Origin: Sphingomonas kyeonggiensis
Lineage (GTDB): Bacteria; Pseudomonadota; Alphaproteobacteria; Sphingomonadales; Sphingomonadaceae
Reading direction: 5' to 3'
Assembly (NCBI RefSeq): GCF_014204495.1
Contig: NZ_JACHLN010000002.1
Coordinates: 1,364,001-1,428,000, forward strand
DNA length: 64,000 nt
The position numbers and the translations under genes are program-made. Shown in pieces: positions 26,169 to 34,406 of this stretch; position 1 is the first letter of the stretch; the number at the start of each line of letters is the position of its first letter. The notes below the pieces were generated by a model, which was not told the origin of the DNA, did not search any database, and was given only the letters and a program-made list of their open reading frames with translations.

Positions 26169-27215
26169 ATGCGTAGACTGATTCCCGTGCTGCTCCTCGG
26201 GAGCGCGATCGCCGGCTGCAGCGGCGGCTCCGGTGGCGGAGGCGGCGGCACCGTCGTCACGCCGACGCCAACACCGACGCCGAGCCCGACCAGCTCGCCT
26301 ACCCCTACCCCCTCCGCCACCCCGACGCCGACCGGCAGCGAGCCGGCGACGGGTTCGGATTTCCTGACCTCGGTCGCGCAGCTCTACAGCAGCCCGCCCA
26401 ATATCGCCGCCTGCCAGGCCGGGACGCTTAAGCCCGAGGTCGGCCAGCGGGTGCTGGCGGCGCTCAACTATGTCCGCGGGCTGCACAACCTGCCGGCGGT
26501 CACCTACAGCACCGCCGACGAGCCGGCCGTGCAGCAATCGGCGCTGATGATGGCCGCGAACGGCCAGCTCAGCCACAATCCGCCGACCAGCTGGAACTGC
26601 TACACCGCCGCCGGCGCCACCGCCGCCGGGCAGAGCAACATCTATCTGGGCACCGGTGGGCTGCGCTATTCGCAGGATGCCGACCTGCTGGCCGGCTGGC
26701 TGATCGACACCAACAATGTGGTGGCGAACAATATCGGCCATCGCCGCTGGCTGCTCTATCCGTTCCTGTCGACGATCGCCTATGGCCGCACCGCCGGGGT
26801 GTGGCAGACCAACAACCGGGCCGACGGCGCCTCGATCAAGGTGATCAACACCACCCAGAACACCGCCGGGCCGCTGCCCGACTTTGTCGCCTATCCCTTC
26901 CAGGATTATCCGGCGCGCTATTTCGAGACCGGGGCGCTGCTCTCGTTCGGGGTGATCGCCAACAAGAGCTCGAACTTCGGCGCGAATCAGTCGGTGAGCT
27001 ATGCCGGCGCGACGATCAGCGTGCGGGTGCGCGGCGGCGCGGCGCTGACCGTGTCGAACATATCGTGGGACAATGACGGGTACGGCCTGCCCAACAGCCT
27101 GCAATGGAGCGTCGCCGGGCTCGCCGCCAACACCACCTATGACGTGACGATCAGCAACGTCACGGTGAGCGGCGCGGCGCGCAACTACAGCTATTATTTC
27201 CGGATCGTGCCCTGA
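26169..27215 (+). CDS. CAP/SCP-domain lipoprotein
   Basis: A 348-residue lipoprotein beginning MRRLIPVLLLGSAIAGCSGG; lipobox IAGC. A Gly run and a Pro-Thr-rich spacer of about 35 residues lead to a CAP (SCP/PR-1) domain. Motifs are LNYVRGLHNLPAVTYS, AALMMAANGQLSHNPP with the conserved His, and GQSNIYLG. The C-terminal portion (about 250-348) looks like a beta-rich domain. CAP proteins of bacteria have no single known function; some bind metal, sterols or sugars. The spacer closely resembles that of the GH18 lipoprotein at 1990-3591. The shorter ATG at 26169 is used. Confidence 0.8.
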   Translation: MRRLIPVLLLGSAIAGCSGGSGGGGGGTVVTPTPTPTPSPTSSPTPTPSATPTPTGSEPATGSDFLTSVAQLYSSPPNIAACQAGTLKPEVGQRVLAALNYVRGLHNLPAVTYSTADEPAVQQSALMMAANGQLSHNPPTSWNCYTAAGATAAGQSNIYLGTGGLRYSQDADLLAGWLIDTNNVVANNIGHRRWLLYPFLSTIAYGRTAGVWQTNNRADGASIKVINTTQNTAGPLPDFVAYPFQDYPARYFETGALLSFGVIANKSSNFGANQSVSYAGATISVRVRGGAALTVSNISWDNDGYGLPNSLQWSVAGLAANTTYDVTISNVTVSGAARNYSYYFRIVP

Positions 27216-27306
27216 GCGGGCGCGAAACCGCCATATCCGTTGCAGATCGGCTAGGTCGCCCCGGCGCCGCGACCTAGCCTGCGCCTTCCACGACAGGGAG
27301 GCACTC

Positions 27307-27564
27307 ATGCGCAACAAGATCGGTTTCTCGCTTTCGCTTGCCGCCGCCGCCGGTTTCCAGGCCGTCCTCGCCCAGCCGCTCCAGGCGCGCCCGAACCTCG
27401 AATGCGCCAACCCGCCTTCGGTCACCTGCACCAGCTACCAGGCGCGCGGCTTCGCCAGCTATGGCGAGTGCGTGACCTATTACAGCGAATATTGCCCGCT
27501 GCTCGAGAGCGGCGAAGGCGGTTGCGTCTATGATCCGCGAATCGGGCAGACGATCTGCTGGTGA
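27307..27564 (+). CDS. Small secreted Cys-rich protein of unknown function
   Basis: An 85-residue protein with a signal peptide (MRNKIGFSLSLAAAAGFQAV, cleavage near LQARP). The mature part of about 55 residues has six Cys (ECANPPSVTC, GEC, EYC, GGC, TIC), enough for three disulphides in the periplasm or outside the cell. I do not recognise a family. GGGAGG precedes the ATG at 27307, so translation is credible, and a terminator follows 36 bp after the stop. Confidence 0.65.
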   Translation: MRNKIGFSLSLAAAAGFQAVLAQPLQARPNLECANPPSVTCTSYQARGFASYGECVTYYSEYCPLLESGEGGCVYDPRIGQTICW

Positions 27565-27600
27565 ACGGATGGGGCGCGGGCCGCTCCATTATGTCTAGAC

Positions 27601-27636
27601 AAAAAGGCCGGAGCCCCTGCGGGCCCCGGCCTTTTC
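27601..27636. terminator. Intrinsic terminator, probably bidirectional
   Basis: A stem AAAAGGCCGG..GCCC / GGGC.CCGGCCTTTT (27602-27616 and 27621-27635) with a CTGC loop, one mismatch, A-run on the left and T-run on the right. It can end the small secreted-protein gene on the plus strand and dnaA on the minus strand. Confidence 0.85.
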
Positions 27637-27728
27637 GTTTTGAAGGGTGGAGGCGTGACCGATCTGCGTTGCCCCGCTCTCAGCTCCTCCACCCCGCCCG
27701 CCCCTGAAAGAGGCGGGAAGTTATCCCT

Positions 27729-29117
27729 TTAGCCCTCCAGCGTGCGCATCAGCGTGCGCACGGCGGTGTCGATCTCCACGTCCTTGGCGCGCAGGTCCTC
27801 GATTCGCTTGACCGCGTGGATCACCGTCGAGTGATCGCGGTTGCCGAACTTGCGGCCGATCTCCGGCAGCGAGCGCGTGGTCAGGCGCTTGGCGAGGTAC
27901 ATCGCGATCTGGCGCGGCCGGGCGATCGCGACGGCGCGGCGCTCGGAGATCAGGTCGATCTGCTTGACCTCGAAATGCGCCGAGACCGCGCGCTGGATCT
28001 CGTCGATGGTGATCCGGCGCTGGGCCGAACGCAGCACTTCGCCGAGCACGTTGGTCGCGAAGTCGATCGTGATGACTTCGTTGTTGAGCTGGGCATAGGC
28101 GACGAGGCGGTTGAGCGCGCCTTCGAGCTCGCGGATGTTGGTGGTGATTCGCGCGGCGAGCAGGTCCATCACCTCATGCGGCATCGAGACGGCGGGCATC
28201 TCGAGCAGCTTGCGGCCGACGATCGCGCGGCGCAGCTCGAGCTCGGCCGGCTTGATGTCGGCGACCAGGCCCGAGCCGAGACGGCCGGCGAGACGCGGCT
28301 CGAAGCCCTCGAGCGCCTGGGGCGCACGGTCCGCGGCGATCACCAGGCGCTTGCCCGACGACATGAACTCATTGACGGTGTGGAAGAATTCCTGCTGCGT
28401 CGCGTCCTTGCCGCCGATGAACTGCAGGTCGTCGATCATCAGCAGATCGACCGAGCGCAGCCGCGCCTTGAACGCGTGCGTGTCCTTGTTGCGCAGCGCC
28501 TGGACGAACTCGAACATGAAGCGCTCGGCGGTCACGTAGATCGCGGTCGCATCCGGATTCGCGGCGAGGAAGGCATGGCCGATCGCGTGCATCAGGTGCG
28601 TCTTGCCCTGGCCCGTGCCGGCATGGAGGTAGAGCGGGCTGAACTGCGGCGAGCCCGGCTGCGCCATCGCCTTGGCGGCGTTGCAGGCGACGCGATTCGT
28701 CGCGTCGATCACGAATCGCTCGAACGTGAAGCGCTGGTCGAACTGCGGGCGCTCGATCGCGGCGGCCGCCACGGGAGCCGAATCGGCGACCGGAGCCACC
28801 GGCGCCGCGCTGAGCACGCGCTTCGGCTCCTCGGCCAGCGTCTCGATCGACACGCTGCGCACGGCCGGAATCTGGCCGCGGAACTCGAGCAGCAGGCGCT
28901 CGGCATAGTGATTGCGGACCCACTGGGTCATGAACGCCGACGGCAGCCCAAGGCGCACGATCTCGGCATCGCTGCCCTCGATCAGGACAACCGGCTTCAG
29001 CCATTGGTCGAACAGACGCTGGCCCGCCGAGCGACGCAGATTCGCGCGCACATGCGACCAAGCCTTGGCAACCGCTGCTTCCATTCCGTCCCGTTCCAAG
29101 GCCTGAACCTGAGTCAC
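27729..29117 (-). CDS. dnaA: Chromosomal replication initiator protein DnaA
   Basis: A 462-residue DnaA with all domains: N-terminal DnaB-contact domain (about 10-90), a linker, AAA+ domain with AGTGQGKTHLMHAIG (Walker A) and LLMIDDLQFIGGKD (Walker B), and the C-terminal helix-turn-helix signature FGNRDHSTVIHAVKRIE that reads DnaA boxes. The open frame reaches 29342, but GTG at 29115-29117 has GGAGGGG eight bases before it and gives (M)TQVQALERDG, so I chose it. Its 5' region carries a cluster of GANTC sites. DnaA starts replication at oriC and also acts as a transcription factor. Confidence 0.97.
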   Translation of the reverse strand: MTQVQALERDGMEAAVAKAWSHVRANLRRSAGQRLFDQWLKPVVLIEGSDAEIVRLGLPSAFMTQWVRNHYAERLLLEFRGQIPAVRSVSIETLAEEPKRVLSAAPVAPVADSAPVAAAAIERPQFDQRFTFERFVIDATNRVACNAAKAMAQPGSPQFSPLYLHAGTGQGKTHLMHAIGHAFLAANPDATAIYVTAERFMFEFVQALRNKDTHAFKARLRSVDLLMIDDLQFIGGKDATQQEFFHTVNEFMSSGKRLVIAADRAPQALEGFEPRLAGRLGSGLVADIKPAELELRRAIVGRKLLEMPAVSMPHEVMDLLAARITTNIRELEGALNRLVAYAQLNNEVITIDFATNVLGEVLRSAQRRITIDEIQRAVSAHFEVKQIDLISERRAVAIARPRQIAMYLAKRLTTRSLPEIGRKFGNRDHSTVIHAVKRIEDLRAKDVEIDTAVRTLMRTLEG

Positions 29118-29278
29118 CGTGACGCACCCCTCCTTCGCGGGAAGCCCTGCTTCCCGTGCGCAAATTCGCTCCGACATGAGGCCCCCCGACACCGGACATC
29201 CCCGGTCCCTGTGCGGCAGGCTTCGACTACACCCTGGCGAGAACCCGCCTGGGAGGTCTGTTGTAGGTACCCCTTTCT

Positions 29279-29460
29279 GAGTCGAGCAAGGGGGTCCGGT
29301 GTAAAGATACTGAAATAGTTTTGTTGACTCGCCGTAACCCACGGAAAACCGTGCCCATGGCCACTAACTATCTGAAAAGAATAGCGCCTTCAAATTATTG
29401 CAAGTCGAAGACACCGCGACTCGCGCGAATCGTAGGGTTCCAGGGTGCTAACCACGATTC
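29279..29460. promoter_or_regulatory. GANTC (CcrM-type) site cluster upstream of dnaA
   Basis: Five GANTC sites lie at 29279, 29326, 29418, 29427 and 29456, and a sixth at 29111 just inside the dnaA gene. At this base composition about one would be expected in 350 bp. The surrounding 29296-29410 is clearly richer in A+T than its neighbours. In Caulobacter, methylation of such sites affects dnaA transcription. I see no consensus DnaA box here and no convincing -35/-10 pair for dnaA. The 423 bp between dnaA and rpsT hold only this cluster and the rpsT terminator. Confidence 0.5.
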
Positions 29461-29486
29461 GTTCCGCAAGCCTCTGTCGAACACGA

Positions 29487-29519
29487 CAAAAACCCCGCGG
29501 AACTGGTGTCCCGCGGGGC
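29487..29519 (-). terminator. Intrinsic terminator of rpsT
   Basis: On the minus strand the stem CCCCGCGG / CCGCGGGG (29511-29518 and 29493-29500) is followed by TTTTT (29492-29488). It lies 22 bp after the rpsT stop. Confidence 0.88.
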
Positions 29520-29540
29520 TTTGTTACGGAAAAGTGACGA

Positions 29541-29804
29541 TTATGCCAGCGCTTCGACGCGCTTGTTCAGACGCGCGAACTTGCGCGAGGCCGTGTTCTT
29601 GTGGAGCACGCCCTTGGCAACGCCGCGCGCCATTTCCGGCTGCGCAGCGGCGAGCGCGGCAGCGGCCGCAGTCTTGTCGCCGGCTTCAAGGGCCGACTCG
29701 ACCTTCTTCACGAAGGTGCGGATACGGCTCACGCGGGTGCCGTTGATCTCCGCGCGGCGCGCATTGCGCCGGATACGCTTCTTCGCTTGCGGCGTATTCG
29801 CCAT
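29541..29804 (-). CDS. rpsT: 30S ribosomal protein S20
   Basis: An 87-residue basic, Ala-rich helical protein beginning [17 protein letters not shown], the S20 sequence over its normal length; the C-terminal [20 protein letters not shown] is also typical. It binds 16S rRNA early in assembly. The start is the ATG at 29802-29804, not the longer open frame to 29888. A terminator follows and a probable promoter precedes it. Gene order dnaA-rpsT-mutM is a common alphaproteobacterial arrangement. Confidence 0.98.
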   Translation of the reverse strand: MANTPQAKKRIRRNARRAEINGTRVSRIRTFVKKVESALEAGDKTAAAAALAAAQPEMARGVAKGVLHKNTASRKFARLNKRVEALA

Positions 29805-29875
29805 GCCGTGTCGTTCCTGCTCGTAAAATGTTTTGGGCCCGGAGACGAATGCCGTCCACGCCCGGAAAGACGGGC

Positions 29876-29904
29876 CCCTTAGCGGCACCTGCGATTCGGG
29901 TCAA
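29876..29904 (-). promoter_or_regulatory. Probable rpsT promoter
   Basis: On the minus strand TTGACC (29904-29899), 17 bp, then TAAGGG (29881-29876), 72 bp before the rpsT start. It falls between the rpsT start and the mutM stop. Confidence 0.45.
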
Positions 29905-29923
29905 CCGCATAAGGACATAGCGG

Positions 29924-30733
29924 TCACTTCTGGCAGGCGGGGCACCAGAAGGTCGATCGACCCGAATCGATTCGCCGCTCGACCAGCCCGCCGCAGTCGC
30001 ACGGCTCCCCTTCCCGCCCGTAGACGCGCCACTCCTTGGCGAAATAGCCGAGCTCGCCGTCCGGCCGGGCATAGTCGCGAATCGTCGAGCCGCCGGCGCG
30101 GATCGCGCTTTCGAGCACGTCGCGAATCGCCGCGACCAGCTTTTCCAGCCTGACCTTCGAGATCGAGCCGCCTTCGCGGGTGGGCGCGATGCGGGCGATA
30201 TAGAGCGCCTCGCACACATAGATATTGCCCAACCCCGCCACGACGCGCTGATCGAGCAGCAGCGCCTTTACCGGCGCGATCCTGTCCTTGAAGACGCGCG
30301 CCAGATGCGCGGCGTTGAAGTCAGGGCCCAGCGGCTCGGGCCCCAGCGCCATGAAGGGCGCCCATGCCGCCACCTCCGCGGTCGGCACCAGGTCGACCGA
30401 GCCGAATCGCCGGGGATCGTTGAGCGCGAGGCGGTGGTGCTGCGTCTCCAGCACCATGTGATCATGCTTGCCGATCTCGGCCGGATCGATCCGCCAGCGC
30501 CCGGACATGCCGAGGTGGAAGATCAGCGTGTCGCCGCGATTCGTCTCGATCAGCCCATATTTGGCGCGCCGGCCCATGCCGGTGACTGTCGCTCCGGTGA
30601 GCCTCTGGCCGAGCCCTTCGGGGAACGGCCGGCGCAGATCGCCGCGATGGAGGGTGACGCGCTGGATCGTCTCGCCCTTGAGCACGGGCTCCAGCCCGCG
30701 AACGGTCGTCTCTACTTCGGGGAGTTCTGGCAT
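29924..30733 (-). CDS. mutM: Formamidopyrimidine-DNA glycosylase
   Basis: A 269-residue protein beginning (M)PELPEVET, with the catalytic Pro2 and Glu3. It has the helix-two-turns-helix motif (AGLGNIYVCEALYIARI) and a C-terminal zinc finger with four Cys (CDCGG...FWCPACQK). It removes 8-oxoguanine and formamidopyrimidines from DNA. The length is normal. It is divergent from ubiE; a REP-like palindrome lies between them. Confidence 0.97.
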   Translation of the reverse strand: MPELPEVETTVRGLEPVLKGETIQRVTLHRGDLRRPFPEGLGQRLTGATVTGMGRRAKYGLIETNRGDTLIFHLGMSGRWRIDPAEIGKHDHMVLETQHHRLALNDPRRFGSVDLVPTAEVAAWAPFMALGPEPLGPDFNAAHLARVFKDRIAPVKALLLDQRVVAGLGNIYVCEALYIARIAPTREGGSISKVRLEKLVAAIRDVLESAIRAGGSTIRDYARPDGELGYFAKEWRVYGREGEPCDCGGLVERRIDSGRSTFWCPACQK

Positions 30734-30763
30734 GGGGGCTCTCTACCGCGCCTAGCCCCATTT

Positions 30764-30846
30764 CGTCATCCCCGCGAAGGCGGGAATCCAGGGTAACCGA
30801 GCGATGCCCTTCGGGACTCTGGATCCCCGCCTTCGCGGGGATGACG
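30764..30846. repeat. REP-like inverted repeat between mutM and ubiE
   Basis: Left arm CGTCATCCCCGCGAAGGCGG from 30764; right arm ending CGCGGGGATGACG at 30846, 83 bp in all, the same length as the copy at 24622. It lies 65 bp before the ubiE start used here, and 29 bp before the alternative start at 30876. Confidence 0.85.
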
Positions 30847-30911
30847 ATGGCGTGGAGGATAAGGTGGGAGTGGGGATGACGCGCGCAGAAAGCCCCGCTA
30901 GAGCCCGTCGC

Positions 30912-31643
30912 ATGACCGACACCGTCTCCTTCGGCTACGAGGATGTGGCCCCCGAGGAAAAGACCCGCCGCGTCGGCGAGGTCTTCTCCAGCGTCGCGGC
31001 GAAATACGACCTGATGAACGACGCCATGTCGGGCGGGCTTCACCGGTTGTGGAAGGACAAGTTCGTCCGCCGGGTGAAGCCGCGCGAAGGCGAGCATATC
31101 CTCGACATGGCCGGGGGCACCGGCGACATCGCCTTCCGCATGGCGCCTTCGGGCGCAGCGATCACGGTGGCGGACATCAATCCCGAGATGCTCGCCGTCG
31201 GCGTCGAGCGCGCCGCCGAGCGCGGGATCGACGGGCTGGTGTGGAGCGAGGCCAATGCCGAGACGCTGCAATGGCCCGACAAGTTCTTCGACGCCTATAC
31301 GATCGCGTTCGGCATCCGGAACGTGACCGACATCCCCAAGGCGCTGCGCGAGGCGCACCGCGTGCTCAAGCGCGGCGGGCGGCTGTTCGTGCTGGAGTTC
31401 TCGACCACCGAGTGGCCGGGCTTCTCCGAAGTCTATGACGCCTATTCGCACAAGCTGGTCCCGAAGCTCGGCCAGATGCTGGCGGGCGACGCGGAAAGCT
31501 ATCGCTATCTGATCGAATCGATCCGCCGCTTCCCGAAGATGCCCGAGTTCGAGCGGATGATCCGCGAGGCGGGCTTCACCCAGACCAAGGTCGAGCCGCT
31601 GCTCGGCGGGCTGGTCGCGATCCACAGCGGCTGGAAGATTTGA
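30912..31643 (+). CDS. ubiE: Ubiquinone/menaquinone C-methyltransferase UbiE
   Basis: A 243-residue class I methyltransferase. It has the UbiE signatures YDLMNDAMSGGLHRLWKDK, the SAM-binding LDMAGGTGDIAF, and RVLKRGGRLFVLEFS. It C-methylates demethoxyubiquinone precursors in the ubiquinone pathway. The start is the ATG at 30912 (MTDTVSFGYEDV). An in-frame ATG at 30876 with GGGAGTGGGG before it is the alternative and would add 12 residues. The next gene is ubiB, after a palindrome. Confidence 0.96.
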   Translation: MTDTVSFGYEDVAPEEKTRRVGEVFSSVAAKYDLMNDAMSGGLHRLWKDKFVRRVKPREGEHILDMAGGTGDIAFRMAPSGAAITVADINPEMLAVGVERAAERGIDGLVWSEANAETLQWPDKFFDAYTIAFGIRNVTDIPKALREAHRVLKRGGRLFVLEFSTTEWPGFSEVYDAYSHKLVPKLGQMLAGDAESYRYLIESIRRFPKMPEFERMIREAGFTQTKVEPLLGGLVAIHSGWKI

Positions 31644-31666
31644 GGCCAGTGCCCTTCACCGATTTC

Positions 31667-31748
31667 CGTCATCCCGGCGAAAGCCGGGATCTCATGCGGC
31701 AGCGCGAACGGCTTGTGGCCCGAGATCCCGGCTTCCGCCGGGATGACG
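31667..31748. repeat. REP-like inverted repeat between ubiE and ubiB
   Basis: Arms CGTCATCCCGGCGAAAGCCG (from 31667) and CGGCTTCCGCCGGGATGACG (to 31748). It is a slightly divergent member of the family. It ends 10 bp before the ubiB ATG, so it covers the normal ribosome-binding position. Confidence 0.8.
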
Positions 31749-31758
31749 GTTTCCCCGC

Positions 31759-33294
31759 ATGACCGCACCCGCCGTTCATCTCTGGCGCCTGCTGAAATGG
31801 GGCCGCATCCTGGCGCGTCATGGCGCGCTGCGCGGTATCGAGCAGGATCCGCATACGCCCAAGCCGGTGCGCCGCGTGGCGCGCATCGCCCGCTTCGGCG
31901 CGCGCGTGCCCAAGGTGCCGCATTATGCCGATGCCTTCCAGGCAATCGGCCCCGCCGCGATCAAGCTCGGCCAGACGCTCGCCACCCGACCCGACCTGGT
32001 CGGCGACGAGGCGGCGAACGACCTGCTGCGCCTGCAGGACGCGCTGCCGCCACTGCCCTTCCCGGTGATCCGCCAGCGGATCGAGGGCAGCTTCGGCCGG
32101 CCGCTCGATACCTTCTTCGCCGAATTCGACGAGAACCCGGTCGGCGCCGCTTCGATCGCGCAGGTCCACCGAGCGATCACCACCGACGGCCGCCAGGTCG
32201 CCGTGAAGGTGCTGCGCCCGGGCATCGAGACCGAGTTCGCAAAGGCGATCGACACCTATGAATGGGCGGCCGCCCAGGTGGAGAGCATGGGCGGCGAGGC
32301 TTCACGCCTGCGCCCGCGCCTGGTGATCGAGACCTTCAAGCGCTGGACCGCGCGCGAGCTCGACCTGCGCCGCGAAGCTGCTTCTGCATCGGAACTCGCC
32401 GAGGGCATGCAGGCCGAGCCGGACTTCATGGTCCCGCAGATCGACTGGCAGCGCACCACCGGCAAGGTGATGACGCTGGAATGGATCGACGGCATCAAGC
32501 TGTCACACCGCCAGCGCCTGATCGAGGCCGGGCACGATACCAGCGCGCTCGCCAGCCGGCTGATCAAGGCGTTCCTGCGCCAGGCGATCGCCGAGGGCTT
32601 CTTCCACGCCGACATGCACCAGGGGAACCTCTTCGCCCTCCCCGATGGCCGCATCGCCGCGATCGACTTCGGCATCATGGGCCGGATCGACCGGCGCGCC
32701 CGGGTCTGGCTGGCCGAGATCCTCTACGGACTGATCACCGGCAACTACAAGCGCGTCGCCGAGATCCATTTCGAGGCGGGCTATGTGCCGCCGCACCATA
32801 ATGTCGCAGAGTTCGCGACGGCGCTGCGCGCGGTCGGCGAGCCGATGCGCGGGCTGGCGGTGAAGGACATGTCGATGGGCGCGATGCTCGACGGCCTGTT
32901 CTCGATCACCCGCGATTTCGACATGCAGACCCAGCCGCACCTTCTGCTTCTCCAGAAGACGATGGTGATGGTCGAGGGCGTGGCGCGCGGGCTCGATCCC
33001 GACATCAACCTGTGGGACGTCTCGGCGCCGTTCGTCCGCGAATGGATCCGCACCGAGCTGGGCCCGGAAGCCAAGATCGCCGACCGGCTGGTCGAGGATA
33101 TCCGCACCCTCGCCCGCCTGCCCGACCTGATCCGCAACATCGAGCTGCGCTTCCCGGCACCGGGCGGCGCCCCGCCCGCGCCGCCACTCAAGGAGATCGA
33201 GCGGATCCGCGTGGTTGGCGGCTGGCGCTATGCGCTGGTGGCAGTGTTCTCCGGCGCGGTCGGCGCGGCGGCGATGATGTACCTGCTGTCGTGA
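31759..33294 (+). CDS. ubiB: Ubiquinone biosynthesis atypical kinase UbiB
   Basis: A 511-residue UbiB/ADCK-family protein. The family KxGQ motif appears as IKLGQTLATRPDLVG, the Ala-rich loop region as AASIAQVHRA, the kinase-like Lys as VAVKVLRPG, and the catalytic loop as HADMHQGNLFALPDGRIAAIDFG. Two hydrophobic helices at the C-terminus (VAVFSGAVGAAAMMYLL) anchor it to the membrane. It is required for ubiquinone synthesis, probably as an ATPase that extracts lipid intermediates. Its stop overlaps the next gene by 4 bp (GTGA). Confidence 0.96.
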   Translation: MTAPAVHLWRLLKWGRILARHGALRGIEQDPHTPKPVRRVARIARFGARVPKVPHYADAFQAIGPAAIKLGQTLATRPDLVGDEAANDLLRLQDALPPLPFPVIRQRIEGSFGRPLDTFFAEFDENPVGAASIAQVHRAITTDGRQVAVKVLRPGIETEFAKAIDTYEWAAAQVESMGGEASRLRPRLVIETFKRWTARELDLRREAASASELAEGMQAEPDFMVPQIDWQRTTGKVMTLEWIDGIKLSHRQRLIEAGHDTSALASRLIKAFLRQAIAEGFFHADMHQGNLFALPDGRIAAIDFGIMGRIDRRARVWLAEILYGLITGNYKRVAEIHFEAGYVPPHHNVAEFATALRAVGEPMRGLAVKDMSMGAMLDGLFSITRDFDMQTQPHLLLLQKTMVMVEGVARGLDPDINLWDVSAPFVREWIRTELGPEAKIADRLVEDIRTLARLPDLIRNIELRFPAPGGAPPAPPLKEIERIRVVGGWRYALVAVFSGAVGAAAMMYLLS

Positions 33295-34406
33295 AGCTGC
33301 CCGCGATCCAGTGGCTGGCGGAACCGACGCGCTTCGCCGCGCTGGCCCGTCCCCGCGCCCGGATCGCGCTCGGCATCCTCGCGCTGTTCCTGCTGCTGTC
33401 GCTGACCGCGCTGGTCACGGTCGGGCCGCCGCCGGTGAGCGGCGATCCGGCGAAGCGCGCCGACGACCAGAGCGACGTGGTGCTCTATGAGAGCATCGTC
33501 GCCGGCGTGCGGCACGGCGGCGATTATTACGAAGTGACCGCCGACGCGCTGCGGGCGGGCAATTATCCGCTGCGCCCCTTCGTCACCTTCCGCCTGCCCG
33601 GGCTGGCGATGGTCGAGGCGCATGTACCGCGTGTCGGCATGCTGGCGCTGCTCTTCGTGCTGGTCGCCTCGGTCTTTGCCGTGTGGGGCATGAAGCTGCG
33701 GAGCGGGATGACGCGCTGGCCGCCAGTGCTGATCGGCCTCGCCCTGCTCGCCGGCGGGCTGATGGCGTTCGTCCAGACCGACCTCTGGGCGTTCCACGAG
33801 ATATGGGCGGGGCTGCTGATCGCCCTGTCGCTCGGCATCCGGCGTCAGGGGCGCTGGGTGGAAGCGGTGGCGATCGGCCTGCTGGCCATGCTGGTGCGCG
33901 AGCTGGCCGCGCTCTACGCGATCGTGATGCTCGTCACCGCCTGGTTCGAGGGGCAAAGGCGCGAGGCGATCGGCTGGGGCGTGGCACTGGCCTGCCTGGC
34001 GGTCGCGGTCGGCTTCCATGCACATGCGGTGGGCCAGGTGACCAATGCCGCCGATCCGGCCTCGCCGGGCTGGTCGGGACTGCACGGCTATGGCTTCTTC
34101 GCCAAGGCGATGGTGTTGTCGACCGCGCTGCAGCTCTTCCCGATGGCGCTGGGCGTGCTGCTGTTCACGTGCTCGCTGTTCGGCTGGGCGGCATGGAAGG
34201 ACCAGGCCGCCGGACGGGTGTTCCTGACGCTCGCGGCATACGGCGTGGCGCTGGCCCTGTTCGCGCGGCCCGATACCTTCTATTGGGGACTGATGGTCGC
34301 CCCGCTCTCGCTGATCGGCCTCGCCTTTGTGCCTGACGCCCTGCGCGACCTGTTCCGCCAGGCGCTCGACAGGCGCAGGATCACCGTGACAAAGGTCACA
34401 AGATGA
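33291..34406 (+). CDS. Polytopic membrane protein of unknown function
   Basis: A 371-residue protein with about eight to nine hydrophobic helices and one long polar loop after the first helix (about residues 45-95, containing DQSDVVLYESIVAGVRHGGDYY). That loop is reminiscent of lipid-linked sugar transferases of the GT-C fold, but the acidic signature needed for that call is weak. The start is GTG at 33291 inside a GTGA overlap with ubiB, and its end overlaps coaBC by 4 bp (ATGA). It is thus locked into the ubiB-coaBC operon. I do not recognise a specific family. Confidence 0.75.
   Translation: MKLPAIQWLAEPTRFAALARPRARIALGILALFLLLSLTALVTVGPPPVSGDPAKRADDQSDVVLYESIVAGVRHGGDYYEVTADALRAGNYPLRPFVTFRLPGLAMVEAHVPRVGMLALLFVLVASVFAVWGMKLRSGMTRWPPVLIGLALLAGGLMAFVQTDLWAFHEIWAGLLIALSLGIRRQGRWVEAVAIGLLAMLVRELAALYAIVMLVTAWFEGQRREAIGWGVALACLAVAVGFHAHAVGQVTNAADPASPGWSGLHGYGFFAKAMVLSTALQLFPMALGVLLFTCSLFGWAAWKDQAAGRVFLTLAAYGVALALFARPDTFYWGLMVAPLSLIGLAFVPDALRDLFRQALDRRRITVTKVTR

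Noticed and set aside
29100..29540. Chromosomal origin (oriC) before dnaA
   Set aside because: The region is A+T-rich and has many GANTC sites, but I found no TTATCCACA-type DnaA boxes, and alphaproteobacterial origins are often elsewhere. It needs GC-skew data.
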